A stretch of DNA of 64,000 bases from Candidatus Bathyarchaeota archaeon (GCA_020352645.1 CP070683.1:1342956-1406955), one strand, 5' to 3'. Numbered from the stretch's first letter, positions 8,345 to 17,357 are shown. A program made the numbers and translations. Notes: generated from the letters alone by a model not told the origin.

Positions 8345-9325
8345 ATGAAAAATAGAAAGCACGCAATAGGAATAGACTTGGGAGGAACTTGGATGAGAGC
8401 GGCAATCTTCAGCAGAGAAGGTGCTCTCATCAGCAAAAGAAAGGAAAAAGTGGAAACCAGAAACAAAGAGTCGATAACCCAGCAAATAGTAGCTTTGACG
8501 GTTACTCTCTGTCAGCAAAACAAGGTTGAAATTGAGAATCTGGTTGGAATAGGAATCGCGTCCACTGGACCCTTAGACATCGAAAAAGGAGAACTTGTCA
8601 AACCTGTAAACTTGCCCTTTGACAGCGTGCCTTTGAAAGAGCCAATCGAAGAGCAACTACACATACCAACTTTCTTGGTGAATGATTGTACGGGCGCCGT
8701 CCTAGGCGAAAAAAAGTTTGGGGCGGGGAAAGGTATCGATAATCTTGTTTATGTGACTATCGGGACTGGAATAGGCGGCGGAGCAATAGTTGATGCTAAT
8801 CTCCTCTTGGGAAAAGATGGAGACGCTGTTGAGATTGGCCACTTGACAATCGACTATGAAGGCAGACTTAAATGTGGGTGCGGAAAACGTGGCCACTGGG
8901 AAGCATACTGCTCGGGGAAAAACATCCCGAACTTCGTGAGAATGAGAAGCAAGGAAGTAGGGCAGAAGACACTCGGAAAAAGTATGCTACATTCAAAGCA
9001 GGGAAATGGCCTGCCAAATCTATCTTCAGAAGCATTGTTTGACGCTGCGAAAAGGGGCGACGAGTTTTCATTTCAGCTTGTCAATGAAATAGGCCTTCTG
9101 AACTCAATCGGCTTTGCCAACGTGATAAATGCATATGACCCATCGCTGATTACAGTAGGGGGAACCGTGACTTTGATGAACGAGAGATTCATCCTTTATC
9201 CAGTCAAGAAGCATGTCAAGGAATATACTGTTAATAGAATCCCGGAAATAGTCGTAACTCCACTTGGTCAAGATGTAGGGGTGTATGGTGCCGCTGCAGC
9301 GGCAATAGAATTCACGTCACCATGA
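8345..9325 (+). CDS. ROK-family sugar kinase
   Basis: 326 residues. The phosphate-binding motif is GIDLGGTWMRAA, the catalytic Asp is in VNDCTGAVLGE, and an ATP-binding YVTIGTGIGGG follows. The zinc-binding region has GH and then CGCGKRGHWEAYCSG, in which the third Cys of the bacterial motif is His. ROK kinases phosphorylate glucose, N-acetylglucosamine, N-acetylmannosamine or related sugars. This is the only sugar kinase in the locus, so it likely phosphorylates the imported sugar or an early intermediate. It is the last gene of the plus-strand operon, converging on the zinc dehydrogenase gene. Confidence 0.9.
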   Translation: MKNRKHAIGIDLGGTWMRAAIFSREGALISKRKEKVETRNKESITQQIVALTVTLCQQNKVEIENLVGIGIASTGPLDIEKGELVKPVNLPFDSVPLKEPIEEQLHIPTFLVNDCTGAVLGEKKFGAGKGIDNLVYVTIGTGIGGGAIVDANLLLGKDGDAVEIGHLTIDYEGRLKCGCGKRGHWEAYCSGKNIPNFVRMRSKEVGQKTLGKSMLHSKQGNGLPNLSSEALFDAAKRGDEFSFQLVNEIGLLNSIGFANVINAYDPSLITVGGTVTLMNERFILYPVKKHVKEYTVNRIPEIVVTPLGQDVGVYGAAAAAIEFTSP

Positions 9326-9343
9326 TCCTGAGAATGATCATGG
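9320..9343. terminator. Hairpin shared by the ends of two convergent genes
   Basis: CCATGATC (9320-9327) and GATCATGG (9336-9343) form a perfect 8-bp stem with an 8-nt loop. The arms contain the stop codons of both convergent genes (9323-9325 plus strand, 9338-9340 minus strand), so both genes end in CCA-TGA. There is no clear U-tract. It could end transcription in both directions or protect 3' ends. Confidence 0.55.
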
Positions 9344-10366
9344 ATTCAATATGACCTTTACCACGTCTTCCGCTCCTTTGTCTATTAGCTTCAAAGCCTG
9401 CTGAAGCTGCTCAAGAGGCATTACGTGGGTTATAAGTGTCTTCAAATCTATTTTTTCGCTAGAAGCCAGATCTATTGCCAAACGATAATCAAGCTCGCCG
9501 ACTGTTCTGAAACTTGCCTTAATCTCCAACTCCTTGCTGAAGACCTGCGCCATATCAATACAAGCCGGCTTCAAGTGAAAGCCAAACACTAGAAGTCGGC
9601 CACCCGGCTTGATGGTTTTAATGGCCTGAGCTGCCACAATTGGCGTTCCGACAGCATCAATGGCAACGTCGAATCCTTTCTGACCGCTCAAGTCACTCAC
9701 TCTCTCTGAGAGATTCTCCTTTGAAGCATTTACTGTATAATCGGCCCCTAGTTTCCTTGACATGACAAGCCTAGATTCCTGAATATCGCAAGCGACAAGC
9801 TGGTCTACACCGGCTAACTTTGAAAGCTGTGTTAATAGCAGCCCCGCTGGTCCTTGACCAATAATGACCACAGATTCGCCAACAGAGAATTCAGCTCTTT
9901 TCATTCCATGGATTGCACAAGCGAGCAGATCAATCAGCGCTGCTTCATCATATGGCACGTTTTCAGGCAATCTATAGCAATATCTGACGGGAATCGCAAG
10001 ATATTCTGAATAAGCTAAATCAATCTCCTTAGGATCTTCGCAAAGTTCTTGTTTGCCGGCTATGCAATACGGACATATTCCACATGGAAGAGCATAGAGG
10101 GGACCAGGTACAACTCTTTCTCCAACGTGTGTCTTGTCCACATTGTTTCCAACTTCTACAACTTCACCTGAGCACTCATGTCCAGGTTTCCCTGGTGGAA
10201 GAGGATATTCAATCTCTGGGATTTCCCCTTTTAGGAAGTGGAGATCAGTTGCGTTGCAGATTGCGGCAGATTCGATCCTTATTAGTACATCATTGTCTCG
10301 GATTTCTGGAATGGATGTGTTTCTAACAGATATCCTGTGGGGCGCTTCAAATACGATAGACTTCAT
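9338..10366 (-). CDS. Zinc-dependent medium-chain alcohol dehydrogenase (sorbitol/threonine dehydrogenase-like)
   Basis: 342 residues. The catalytic-zinc Cys lies in AAICNATDLHF (about residue 37), with GHECSGEVVEVG supplying His and Glu. The structural zinc is held by four cysteines in CGICPYCIAGKQELC. The Rossmann motif is VIIGQGPAGLL. The fourth catalytic ligand position reads IDLLACAIHG, with Asp where sorbitol dehydrogenases have Glu. Polyol or hydroxy-sugar oxidation with NAD(P) is expected. It is transcribed on the minus strand, 85 nt downstream of the ABC ATPase gene, and belongs to the same catabolic locus. Confidence 0.88.
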   Translation of the reverse strand: MKSIVFEAPHRISVRNTSIPEIRDNDVLIRIESAAICNATDLHFLKGEIPEIEYPLPPGKPGHECSGEVVEVGNNVDKTHVGERVVPGPLYALPCGICPYCIAGKQELCEDPKEIDLAYSEYLAIPVRYCYRLPENVPYDEAALIDLLACAIHGMKRAEFSVGESVVIIGQGPAGLLLTQLSKLAGVDQLVACDIQESRLVMSRKLGADYTVNASKENLSERVSDLSGQKGFDVAIDAVGTPIVAAQAIKTIKPGGRLLVFGFHLKPACIDMAQVFSKELEIKASFRTVGELDYRLAIDLASSEKIDLKTLITHVMPLEQLQQALKLIDKGAEDVVKVILNP

Positions 10367-10451
10367 ATCCGGAATTTCCCCGTAGACATTTTAAGCGTTC
10401 TGGAAGAATGCAATCGACATGACTAATCTTGGAGTTCGAAGAGGTTCAGTT

Positions 10452-11540
10452 TCATAAGATGATCATCCCTGTTTTCGAGTCAAAAAGATGAGCTTTCTCT
10501 TTGTTCGGCAAAAGCCATACCGTTTCTCCTGCGCTCAAATCCTGAGACGGAGTGGTTATCACGATTATTGATGCCTCTCCTGCTGACAGGTGAACCTGGA
10601 GTTCTCTTCCCACTGGCTCGATAACTTCAACCTTAGCTTTAATTGCTTCCTTCGTCGGTCTCTTCACAATGTCGATATCTTCAGGTCGTACACCGAGCGT
10701 CAGATCTGTAGTTTGGGCTTTCTCCAATGTTTCCTTAGTTTCATCCGAGAGTTCCAGTTGAAAACTTCCAAAATCTACTGTTAGTTTTCCATCTTTTCGC
10801 GTTTCGGTAGCCCCTTCAAACATGTTCATAGCTGGACTTCCAATAAAGCCACCTATGAATGCATTCTTCGGATTGTTGTAGATACTTGATGGAGTACCTT
10901 CTTGTTGAAGAAGTCCATTGTCCATGATTGCAATCCTATCCCCCATACTCATAGCTTCTAGTTGGTCGTGAGTTACATAGACTGTTGTTGCTTTGACTTT
11001 CTCGTGAAGTTTTTTCAGCTCCGCTCTCATGTGCACCCTGAGCTTAGCGTCTAGATTGCTTAGCGGCTCATCCATTAGGAAGATATCAGGATTCCTTATG
11101 ATGGCTCGACCCAAGGCCACTCTCTGACGTTGCCCTCCACTTAGTTCTTTAGGTTTTCTATTCAGCAAAGTCTGAATTTCCAGCAACGCTGCTACATTAT
11201 TCACTCTTTCAGCAATCTCCTCTTTAGGTGTTTTTCGAATCTTTAGGGGAAACGCAATATTATCAAAAACAGACATGTATGGATATATGGCGTAGCTTTG
11301 AAAGACCATCGCTACATTTCTGTCTTTGGGAGGGAGGTCATTTACTTGTCTGTCTCCAATGTAGATTGCTCCAGAATCTGGGCTTTCTAACCCTGCAATC
11401 ATCCTGAGCGTTGTGGTTTTACCACAACCTGAGGGCCCAAGCAACACCATGAATTCTTTGTCTTTTATTTCGAGGGTAAGATCTTCTACTGCAATGACTT
11501 CGCCGAACTTTTTCGTAACCTTTTCTAGAGTAACTTCCAT
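10452..11540 (-). CDS. ABC sugar importer ATPase (MalK/UgpC-like, CUT1)
   Basis: 362 residues. Walker A is GPSGCGKTT, the Q-loop is in VFQSYAIYP, the signature is LSGGQRQRVALGRA, Walker B is IFLMDEPLSNLD, the D-loop follows as AKLR and the switch is YVTHDQ. A C-terminal TOBE/OB domain of about 120 residues is typical of MalK-type ATPases that energise CUT1 sugar importers. The permeases (13867-15592) and binding protein (15695-17041) lie in the same locus but not in the same transcription unit. A small inverted repeat, TCTATC-N7-GATAGA (11552-11570), lies just upstream of the ATG. Confidence 0.93.
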   Translation of the reverse strand: MEVTLEKVTKKFGEVIAVEDLTLEIKDKEFMVLLGPSGCGKTTTLRMIAGLESPDSGAIYIGDRQVNDLPPKDRNVAMVFQSYAIYPYMSVFDNIAFPLKIRKTPKEEIAERVNNVAALLEIQTLLNRKPKELSGGQRQRVALGRAIIRNPDIFLMDEPLSNLDAKLRVHMRAELKKLHEKVKATTVYVTHDQLEAMSMGDRIAIMDNGLLQQEGTPSSIYNNPKNAFIGGFIGSPAMNMFEGATETRKDGKLTVDFGSFQLELSDETKETLEKAQTTDLTLGVRPEDIDIVKRPTKEAIKAKVEVIEPVGRELQVHLSAGEASIIVITTPSQDLSAGETVWLLPNKEKAHLFDSKTGMIIL

Positions 11541-11666
11541 TGCATCGTCTCTCTATCTACTCATGATAGATGATTTTGTTCTCGCTAAAAAGCTTAGCCT
11601 AAAGGTCAATTCCAATAGCCTTCTATAGCGCAGAGTGAGATTGAGCAGCTTGAGGCAGCTATTTGT

Positions 11667-12533
11667 TTAGCCGAGTTCCGCTAGTTTCCAAACTTTGTCT
11701 AGAGCTTTCTCCAATATCCGTGTAGCTTCGGGGGCCGTTTTGTTCTCCAGTTTCTTGCTGAAAGGTTCTGGAGTGACTGGGCCTTTGTAACCTAACTCCT
11801 TGAGCGTAGTAAGAAAACTTACCAGATCGATGATCCCTGTTTCGCCTGGCAAGCAGCGCACTGTATCGATTTGACGATCTAAAGGGGTGTTTATTGGGGC
11901 GTCGTTGACGTGAACATAAATGACTTCTTTAACACTCAGTTGCTTTAGGTCGTCTACTGTCCCTTCTGATGTATACCAATGCCAAGAGTCAAGGAGTAGT
12001 CCTACGTTCTTTGCCCCTAATGCGTCGCACAACTCCAGCATACCCTGCAGGGTATGTATGAAATCATATCTGTGATCAGCACGGAAGGTCTTGGTGCCGA
12101 CAAATTCTAACGCCAACTGGCAATTGTAGGTTTCTAAGATTCGAGCTATGGGCTGAAGTCGCTGAACGTGCCACGCGTAGTTCTCTTTGAAGGAACGAGT
12201 GTCAGAATACGGCAGGACCCAAGTATATGCCCTGGTACAGTTAAGCTCTTGGCTTAAAGCAGCGAGGCTCTGCAAATGCTTGAGATCTGTTTGATAGATG
12301 TTATCATCTTCTCCTTTCCAACTGGTCGGTAGATCCCAGCCACCAAGCTGCAAATCAAAGCTATGGATAATCGCTTTCATAGTCTCAAGAAGCCCATTTT
12401 TCGCGAAAGCTGAGATTTCACCTATGTCAATGTCGATCCCTTGGAAGTTTGAAGCTCTAGCAAGACTTGCCGTTTTGTATAAGTCACAATTTTCACCTAT
12501 GTTGGCTGCCTGTGCATTTAGATTCTTGAACAT
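11667..12533 (-). CDS. Xylose isomerase-like TIM-barrel protein (sugar phosphate isomerase/epimerase family)
   Basis: 288 residues of the AP-endonuclease-2/xylose isomerase-like barrel. Metal-ligand candidates are ALEFVG (Glu), LLDSWHWY (Asp, His), YVHVNDAP (His) and TPEPFS (Glu). Family members isomerise, epimerise or dehydrate keto-sugars and cyclitols (IolE, IolI, LigD-type), and some act on 3-keto-glycosides made by Gfo/Idh partners. The gene lies between the ABC ATPase and a Gfo/Idh gene in the same orientation, 65 nt downstream of the latter, so the two probably act in sequence. Substrate not determinable. Confidence 0.85.
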   Translation of the reverse strand: MFKNLNAQAANIGENCDLYKTASLARASNFQGIDIDIGEISAFAKNGLLETMKAIIHSFDLQLGGWDLPTSWKGEDDNIYQTDLKHLQSLAALSQELNCTRAYTWVLPYSDTRSFKENYAWHVQRLQPIARILETYNCQLALEFVGTKTFRADHRYDFIHTLQGMLELCDALGAKNVGLLLDSWHWYTSEGTVDDLKQLSVKEVIYVHVNDAPINTPLDRQIDTVRCLPGETGIIDLVSFLTTLKELGYKGPVTPEPFSKKLENKTAPEATRILEKALDKVWKLAELG

Positions 12534-12598
12534 GAACGATCAACCTCACTAGATCACTTCGGACCTTTGAATCTTCGCTTTCAGTCTAAGAAGAAACA

Positions 12599-13642
12599 TC
12601 ATCGCAGGGGCAGTTGGACTCTTTTTCCAGTTCTCATTGATTCGTAGGATGCTAAGACTATTTCTATTACAGCCCTTCCATCTTCTCCAGAGACGATTGG
12701 CTTTCTGTCTTGCAGGATTGATTCGATGAAATGTTCGATCTTCTTTCTTTGGAAAGACATGATTTCACCCGTTGATGAGGGGAAATCTAGATTTATTGGG
12801 CCAGCAAAACTTTGTGGAATTTTAGTCTCGCTATAGACTGTTACTGGTGAGGAAGATGGACTGATGAATATTCCTCCTTCGGTTCCAAGAATCTCTGCTC
12901 GGAGATCATACTTCTTTGCTTGCAGGCTGTAGGTCCAGCTTACATCAAGTTCCCCTAGGGCTCCAGCTTTGAAGGTTAGTAAGACAAGTGCGTTGTCTTC
13001 ACCATCTATTCCTCGTACGATGTTTCCTCCAATTGCGCACACACTTGAGACGTCACCTAGAAACCATCTTAGAAGATCTATGAAGTGGACACCTGCATCC
13101 ATTAGACAGCCTCCGCCGACCTTGCTTGTGTCGAAGAACCAATCTGAGACAGCTGGCCAGAATTCATAAGGGCCTGCATAAGCTGCGTGATATCTGATCT
13201 GGAAAACTTTCCCGAGCACTTCTTCATCAAGCAGCTTCTTCACTCTCTCATTGACAGGTTCAAACCTTGAGTTTACCCCAATCATCAGTTTAACTTTGGC
13301 CTTGGTGCACGCCGAAATAATCTTGTCACATTCTTTCAATGAAGGAGCCATGGGTTTTTCGAGAAGTATATGTTTGCCTGCAGCAGCAGCTGCAGTTGCA
13401 TGATCGTGGTGAAGGAAATTAGGTGTACAAATACTTACTGCTTTTATATCGTCTCTCTCCAAGAGTTCCTTATAATCGGTGAGCCAGTTCTCTACTCCGA
13501 ACTTGTGAGCCATGGTTTTTGCTCTTTCTGCATTTGTGTCACACACTGCAATCAGTTTGGCTTCAGCAAGATCTCTGTAAGCGGGCAGATGAACGATTTC
13601 GGCGATTGCTCCAGCCCCAATTACACCGACACCAATCTGCAA
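12599..13642 (-). CDS. Gfo/Idh/MocA family oxidoreductase (second copy)
   Basis: 347 residues. The Rossmann motif is GVIGAGAIAEIVHLP, EKPMAPSL is the conserved EKP region, and GGGCLMDAGVHFIDLLRW contains the family's catalytic Asp/His pair. It is a probable NAD(P)-dependent sugar or cyclitol dehydrogenase. The best start is TTG 13642, which puts the nucleotide-binding strand at residues 4-9. It heads the minus-strand group Gfo/Idh, TIM barrel, ABC ATPase, zinc dehydrogenase. A TATA-like AGATATATG on the minus strand lies near 13675-13682, about 35 nt upstream. Confidence 0.88.
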   Translation of the reverse strand: MQIGVGVIGAGAIAEIVHLPAYRDLAEAKLIAVCDTNAERAKTMAHKFGVENWLTDYKELLERDDIKAVSICTPNFLHHDHATAAAAAGKHILLEKPMAPSLKECDKIISACTKAKVKLMIGVNSRFEPVNERVKKLLDEEVLGKVFQIRYHAAYAGPYEFWPAVSDWFFDTSKVGGGCLMDAGVHFIDLLRWFLGDVSSVCAIGGNIVRGIDGEDNALVLLTFKAGALGELDVSWTYSLQAKKYDLRAEILGTEGGIFISPSSSPVTVYSETKIPQSFAGPINLDFPSSTGEIMSFQRKKIEHFIESILQDRKPIVSGEDGRAVIEIVLASYESMRTGKRVQLPLR

Positions 13643-13825
13643 TTTGACACCTAGAAACGAGAGTCTGTAATTCCCATATATCTCTTTGGCGGATAATGGT
13701 GTGCACTTTTGTGTAATTCATGGTGCTGCTGGGATCTTGGCTTCCTGAATTCGCCTTCTGTTTTCGTTAGCCAAGAAGGTTTCTGAGCCTTTCTGATATT
13801 ACTTGCGTTGCGGTCCGGGGTTACC

Positions 13826-13835
13826 CTTAAAAGTC
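13826..13835 (+). promoter_or_regulatory. Probable TATA box for the ABC permease genes
   Basis: CCCTTAAAAG (13826-13835) lies about 36 nt before the ATG at 13867 in the 224-nt divergent gap between the second Gfo/Idh gene and the permease pair. It fits an archaeal TATA element with a short leader. Confidence 0.4.
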
Positions 13836-13866
13836 TCTGAAAGCATTTTTTGTTGAGTGCCGTCTA

Positions 13867-14742
13867 ATGGTGGAGATCCAGACGATTACTAGCAAAGCGA
13901 TTGGGGTCATGCTGGTAATTCCCGCCATTGCGCTATTAACCCTTGTCTGCTTCTTCCCTCTTGCCCAGAATGTCGAACTAAGTTTTCACTCATGGCACCT
14001 TGCGATTGGAGCTCCAAAAACATTCGTTGGACTGGCAAACTTTGAGCGTCTCATTTTTTCCTCTGTTTTTCATACGGTGCTTCTGAATACGGTAACTTTC
14101 ACGGCGATCAGTGTTCCTTTAGAATTAGGTGCTGGGCTTGGTCTAGCTTTGCTTCTTAGCAGGAAGTTTAGAGGAAGGGATGCAGTTTTGGCGGTGATTT
14201 CACTGCCAATGCTAGTGGCTCCGGTTGCTGTAGGCCTCGTCTGGAAGTGGTTCTACGCGCTTGATTATGGCATGCTGAACCCGTTGTTAGGGGTGTTTGG
14301 CGTGCCTCCCGTGAATTGGTTGGCTGATCCTTCAATAGCTCTGCTTTCAGTGACGGTTGCCGACGCGTGGACCATGACACCCTTTATGATGCTCTTCTGC
14401 TATGCTGGGCTTCAGATGATCCCAAGAGATCGTTACGAAGTAGCTGCCATTGATGGGGCTTCAGGGTTGCAGAAGTTCAGATATGTTACCCTTCCATCAA
14501 TCAAAGGCATTCTTGTCATGGGCCTGATGATAAGAGCTATAGATGCTTTCACAAGACTATTCGATTTAGTGTATGTTCTAACGGGAGGTGGTCCAGCGTT
14601 TTCCACCGAGGTTTTGCCTATATACACATTCAGGACTGGTCTCAGGCACTTCAGGATAGGAATGGGATCAGCTCTGTCGATACTAACCTTGGCAATAACA
14701 GTTGTTTTCGTCTACGTTTTGTGGAAACTTACACGGAGATAA
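13867..14742 (+). CDS. ABC sugar transporter permease 1 (MalF/UgpA-like)
   Basis: 291 residues with six predicted membrane helices. The EAA loop, EVAAIDGASGLQKFRYVTLP (about 193-212), is where the permease contacts the ATPase. The length and single EAA loop are typical of CUT1 permeases. It forms a heterodimer with the next gene, whose start lies 4 nt after this stop. The substrate is presumably the sugar handled by the surrounding enzymes. Confidence 0.92.
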   Translation: MVEIQTITSKAIGVMLVIPAIALLTLVCFFPLAQNVELSFHSWHLAIGAPKTFVGLANFERLIFSSVFHTVLLNTVTFTAISVPLELGAGLGLALLLSRKFRGRDAVLAVISLPMLVAPVAVGLVWKWFYALDYGMLNPLLGVFGVPPVNWLADPSIALLSVTVADAWTMTPFMMLFCYAGLQMIPRDRYEVAAIDGASGLQKFRYVTLPSIKGILVMGLMIRAIDAFTRLFDLVYVLTGGGPAFSTEVLPIYTFRTGLRHFRIGMGSALSILTLAITVVFVYVLWKLTRR

Positions 14743-14746
14743 GACC

Positions 14747-15592
14747 ATGGATTTAGTATCAAAGCTGAGCATCAAGAAAAGTCTTCGGAGAATTCTACTG
14801 CTCATCCTAGTTGTCTTTGCCCTCATTGTTGTGCTTTTGCCACTTTATTGGACTTTCTCCACATCTTTTAAAGAGTCTAGAGCGATTCTTCACATTCCAC
14901 CAGAATTCTTCCCTAGAAGAATAATTTTCCATAATTACGTAGAGATTTTCAGCATAATACCGTTCGCATCGCTCCTGCTTAACAGTTTTGCCGTTACTGG
15001 AATAACGTCTGGTGTCTCATTGATACTGGGCAGCATTGCTGCCTATGGTCTTTCTCGCTATGAGTTTCCAGGAAGCCGAGGTATCTTCGGCTTGATAGTC
15101 GGAACCCGCATGATCCCTCCCATTGCATACATTATTCCACTTTTCCTCTTAGTTTCAAATCTGAGGTTGATCGACACCGTATTAGGACTAGTTCTAGCTC
15201 ATACTTCCATCACATTGCCCTTCACGATCTGGATTATGAAGGGTTTCTTTGATGAGCTACCCCGAGATTTCGAGGAAGCTGCTATGGTTGACGGTCTATC
15301 TAGATTGGGTGCAATGAGAGTTGCCTTACGTCTTGCTCTGCCAGGACTATTTGTCGCCCTGATCTTTGTGTTTGTTGAGTCTTGGAACGAATTCATGTTT
15401 GCGGTCACAATCACGAGAAATGCTGCTAAGACAGCGCCCGTCGGGCTGGTGGGGCTACTTCAATATCCCTACAGACAGCCTTGGGGTGAATTGACTGCTG
15501 GTCTGCTGATTTATACCTTACCTATCTTTGCGATTGCGTACTTCTTTGAAAAATATGTTGCAAAGATATACGTTTTAGGAGTTCTTAAATAG
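14747..15592 (+). CDS. ABC sugar transporter permease 2 (MalG/UgpE-like)
   Basis: 281 residues from ATG 14747, preceded by GGAGAT (14735-14740). Six predicted membrane helices are present. The EAA loop has FEEAAMVDGLSRLGAMRVAL, and the C-terminus ends KYVAKIYVLGVLK, like MalG-type permeases. It pairs with the upstream permease to form the membrane channel of the CUT1 importer. Confidence 0.92.
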   Translation: MDLVSKLSIKKSLRRILLLILVVFALIVVLLPLYWTFSTSFKESRAILHIPPEFFPRRIIFHNYVEIFSIIPFASLLLNSFAVTGITSGVSLILGSIAAYGLSRYEFPGSRGIFGLIVGTRMIPPIAYIIPLFLLVSNLRLIDTVLGLVLAHTSITLPFTIWIMKGFFDELPRDFEEAAMVDGLSRLGAMRVALRLALPGLFVALIFVFVESWNEFMFAVTITRNAAKTAPVGLVGLLQYPYRQPWGELTAGLLIYTLPIFAIAYFFEKYVAKIYVLGVLK

Positions 15593-15668
15593 CTTCTACT
15601 ATGTTGATGCTCGCTCCGTTGATGAAGCTGACTCAGAAGCTGATAACTGACACTGCAAAGTGGCGACG

Positions 15669-15676
15669 AAAAAAAA
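15669..15676 (-). terminator. U-tract terminator after the binding-protein gene
   Basis: Eight consecutive A on the plus strand give U8 in the minus-strand transcript, starting 19 nt after the stop of the binding-protein gene. Oligo-U tracts are the standard archaeal termination signal. Confidence 0.5.
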
Positions 15677-15694
15677 GAGAGAGAATGTTTGGAT

Positions 15695-17041
15695 CTACGC
15701 GCCGACTATATACGCTATGTCTTCATAAAGGGCGTCCATCGCAGCTTGAGGTGTTGACTCACCAGTTAGTGCTTGGTGAACCCGCTTCATCATTGCATCG
15801 TTGATCTCGATCGATCTGGGATCCCTGATAGGAGGAATGATTTGTTTTACACGTCCGAAACTGTCCCACACAACGTCAAGCCATGGTGCTTCTGAGATTC
15901 TAGGATCATCCAGCACTTGGCTTCTACTGGGGGCTTTAGGTGTTGCATAGCAAACCTCTGTTGCGATCTCCGGGCTCGCTACCCATTCAACGAATTGCCA
16001 AACAAGGTCTTTCTTTGGAGTGTCCAGTATTGAAATGCCCATTATGTCTGGTGGTTCGGAGAACGGTCTCATTGCAATTCCCATTTCTCCGACAACTTGT
16101 GAGGCTTCAGGGTCATCCAACATACCGATGATGTAGGTCCACTGATCAGCCATTATGCACTTCCCTTCAAGGATCGCAATTTCACCTTCAAACGTTCCGT
16201 CCACAAGCATTGTAGGCTGTGCGTGCTGACTCAGGTCCACTAGGTATTGTAAGGCCTCTACAGTTTCACTGCTGTTTGCTGGGATGTCTCCTGTGTCAGG
16301 ATCGTAGAATCCGCCGCCGAAATCAGCTACCATGGGTGGGAAGATTGTGTAAAGCGCCCCTCCCATCTCAATCTTGCCTTGCAGGTGAATTGGGTACATT
16401 CCACCTGGTCCTAGTCCGTCAACTGTGTCGTCTTCAACCTTATCCCAGAACTCAGCAACCTGCATCAGCTCTTCGGGAGTCTCAGGCACTTTTAACTCCT
16501 CACCGGGGTACATATTTTCATATTCCGTTTGGTAGTTTGTATCTTCGAAGTAGGGCTCGTAATAATAGAGAATGAGTGCTCCATTCCATAACCCAGGTAG
16601 ATAGTAGAGCTTCTCGTCGATTTCGATTACGTCCAGCTGGTCTGCGTAGAAACCGTCATCCAAAAGCCCCTGTCTGGTTCTGTACTCATATAGATCAATC
16701 AGTTTGCCTGTTGCAGCAAGAGTAGGCAGTTCTATGGAATACATTACTGTACCGTCAATCTTGGGTTCGTCAGATAACATCTCCAGCATAAGCCTGACTA
16801 TTATTTGATCTCTGGGAATTGTCTCTAGCACTACATCGATTCCTGTATCATCTTCAAAGTCGGATAGACGCGCTTCCATGACGTCAAACTCTGGGCCTTC
16901 AGTCCAAGCTATCGTGATCTTCTTCTCAACAGGTCCTGCAGGCTGGCCCATGTACCAGTAGACAGCGATTGCAGCAATTACTATGATGATTATTATGATG
17001 GCTGCCCAAACTGTCATTGCTACAGCTTTTACTTTCGACAT
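15695..17041 (-). CDS. Extracellular sugar-binding protein of the ABC importer
   Basis: 448 residues. The N-terminal hydrophobic helix (about residues 8-30, rich in Ile/Val/Ala) acts as signal sequence or membrane anchor. There is no lipobox Cys. The mature part starts KKITIAWTEGPEFDVMEARL, like family 1 solute-binding proteins, with many Asp/Glu and Tyr/Trp residues as in carbohydrate binders. It sits outside the membrane and delivers substrate to the two permeases. The gene converges on the permease pair, so its expression is set separately. GGTGAG lies just before the start and a TATA box lies upstream. Confidence 0.9.
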   Translation of the reverse strand: MSKVKAVAMTVWAAIIIIIIVIAAIAVYWYMGQPAGPVEKKITIAWTEGPEFDVMEARLSDFEDDTGIDVVLETIPRDQIIVRLMLEMLSDEPKIDGTVMYSIELPTLAATGKLIDLYEYRTRQGLLDDGFYADQLDVIEIDEKLYYLPGLWNGALILYYYEPYFEDTNYQTEYENMYPGEELKVPETPEELMQVAEFWDKVEDDTVDGLGPGGMYPIHLQGKIEMGGALYTIFPPMVADFGGGFYDPDTGDIPANSSETVEALQYLVDLSQHAQPTMLVDGTFEGEIAILEGKCIMADQWTYIIGMLDDPEASQVVGEMGIAMRPFSEPPDIMGISILDTPKKDLVWQFVEWVASPEIATEVCYATPKAPSRSQVLDDPRISEAPWLDVVWDSFGRVKQIIPPIRDPRSIEINDAMMKRVHQALTGESTPQAAMDALYEDIAYIVGA

Positions 17042-17357
17042 ACTCTCACCTATACGATTTGTTTCTTCACTCGTTCATTTAACTCGTTTTTAATTTAAGT
17101 CTTATGACACAATTGAGTCGATAAAGCCACCGCTCAAGCTGGATATGAGCTAAAGGTTGTAGAAGAATTAGACGTGAGGTGTGCCTTACATGATTCAGGA
17201 TTGATACTCGAGGTAGGGTGTTGTAGCAAGGCTGATCAGATTTTCATCACACAGCTCTTGTTCTGCAGATCATTGTTGACAGCTTGGAACCTCATCGGTA
17301 GTACTAACTACTAAGAGCATTTGTCGATTATGATTTCGACTTCATAGAGCTTTTCAC
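17042..17357. other. 316-nt divergent intergenic region
   Basis: It holds the minus-strand promoter of the binding-protein gene: TATA-like CTTAAATTA on the minus strand (17091-17099), with GGTGAG (17045-17050) before the start. The remainder shows no coding pattern, tRNA or strong hairpin. A short inverted repeat, GTAGT-ACTA-ACTAC, lies near 17297-17311. The plus-strand gene at 17358 has no clear TATA box or Shine-Dalgarno. Confidence 0.5.

Noticed and set aside
15601-15804. 67-codon plus-strand frame after permease 2
   Set aside because: Half of it is antisense to the binding-protein gene and it shows no recognisable sequence pattern.
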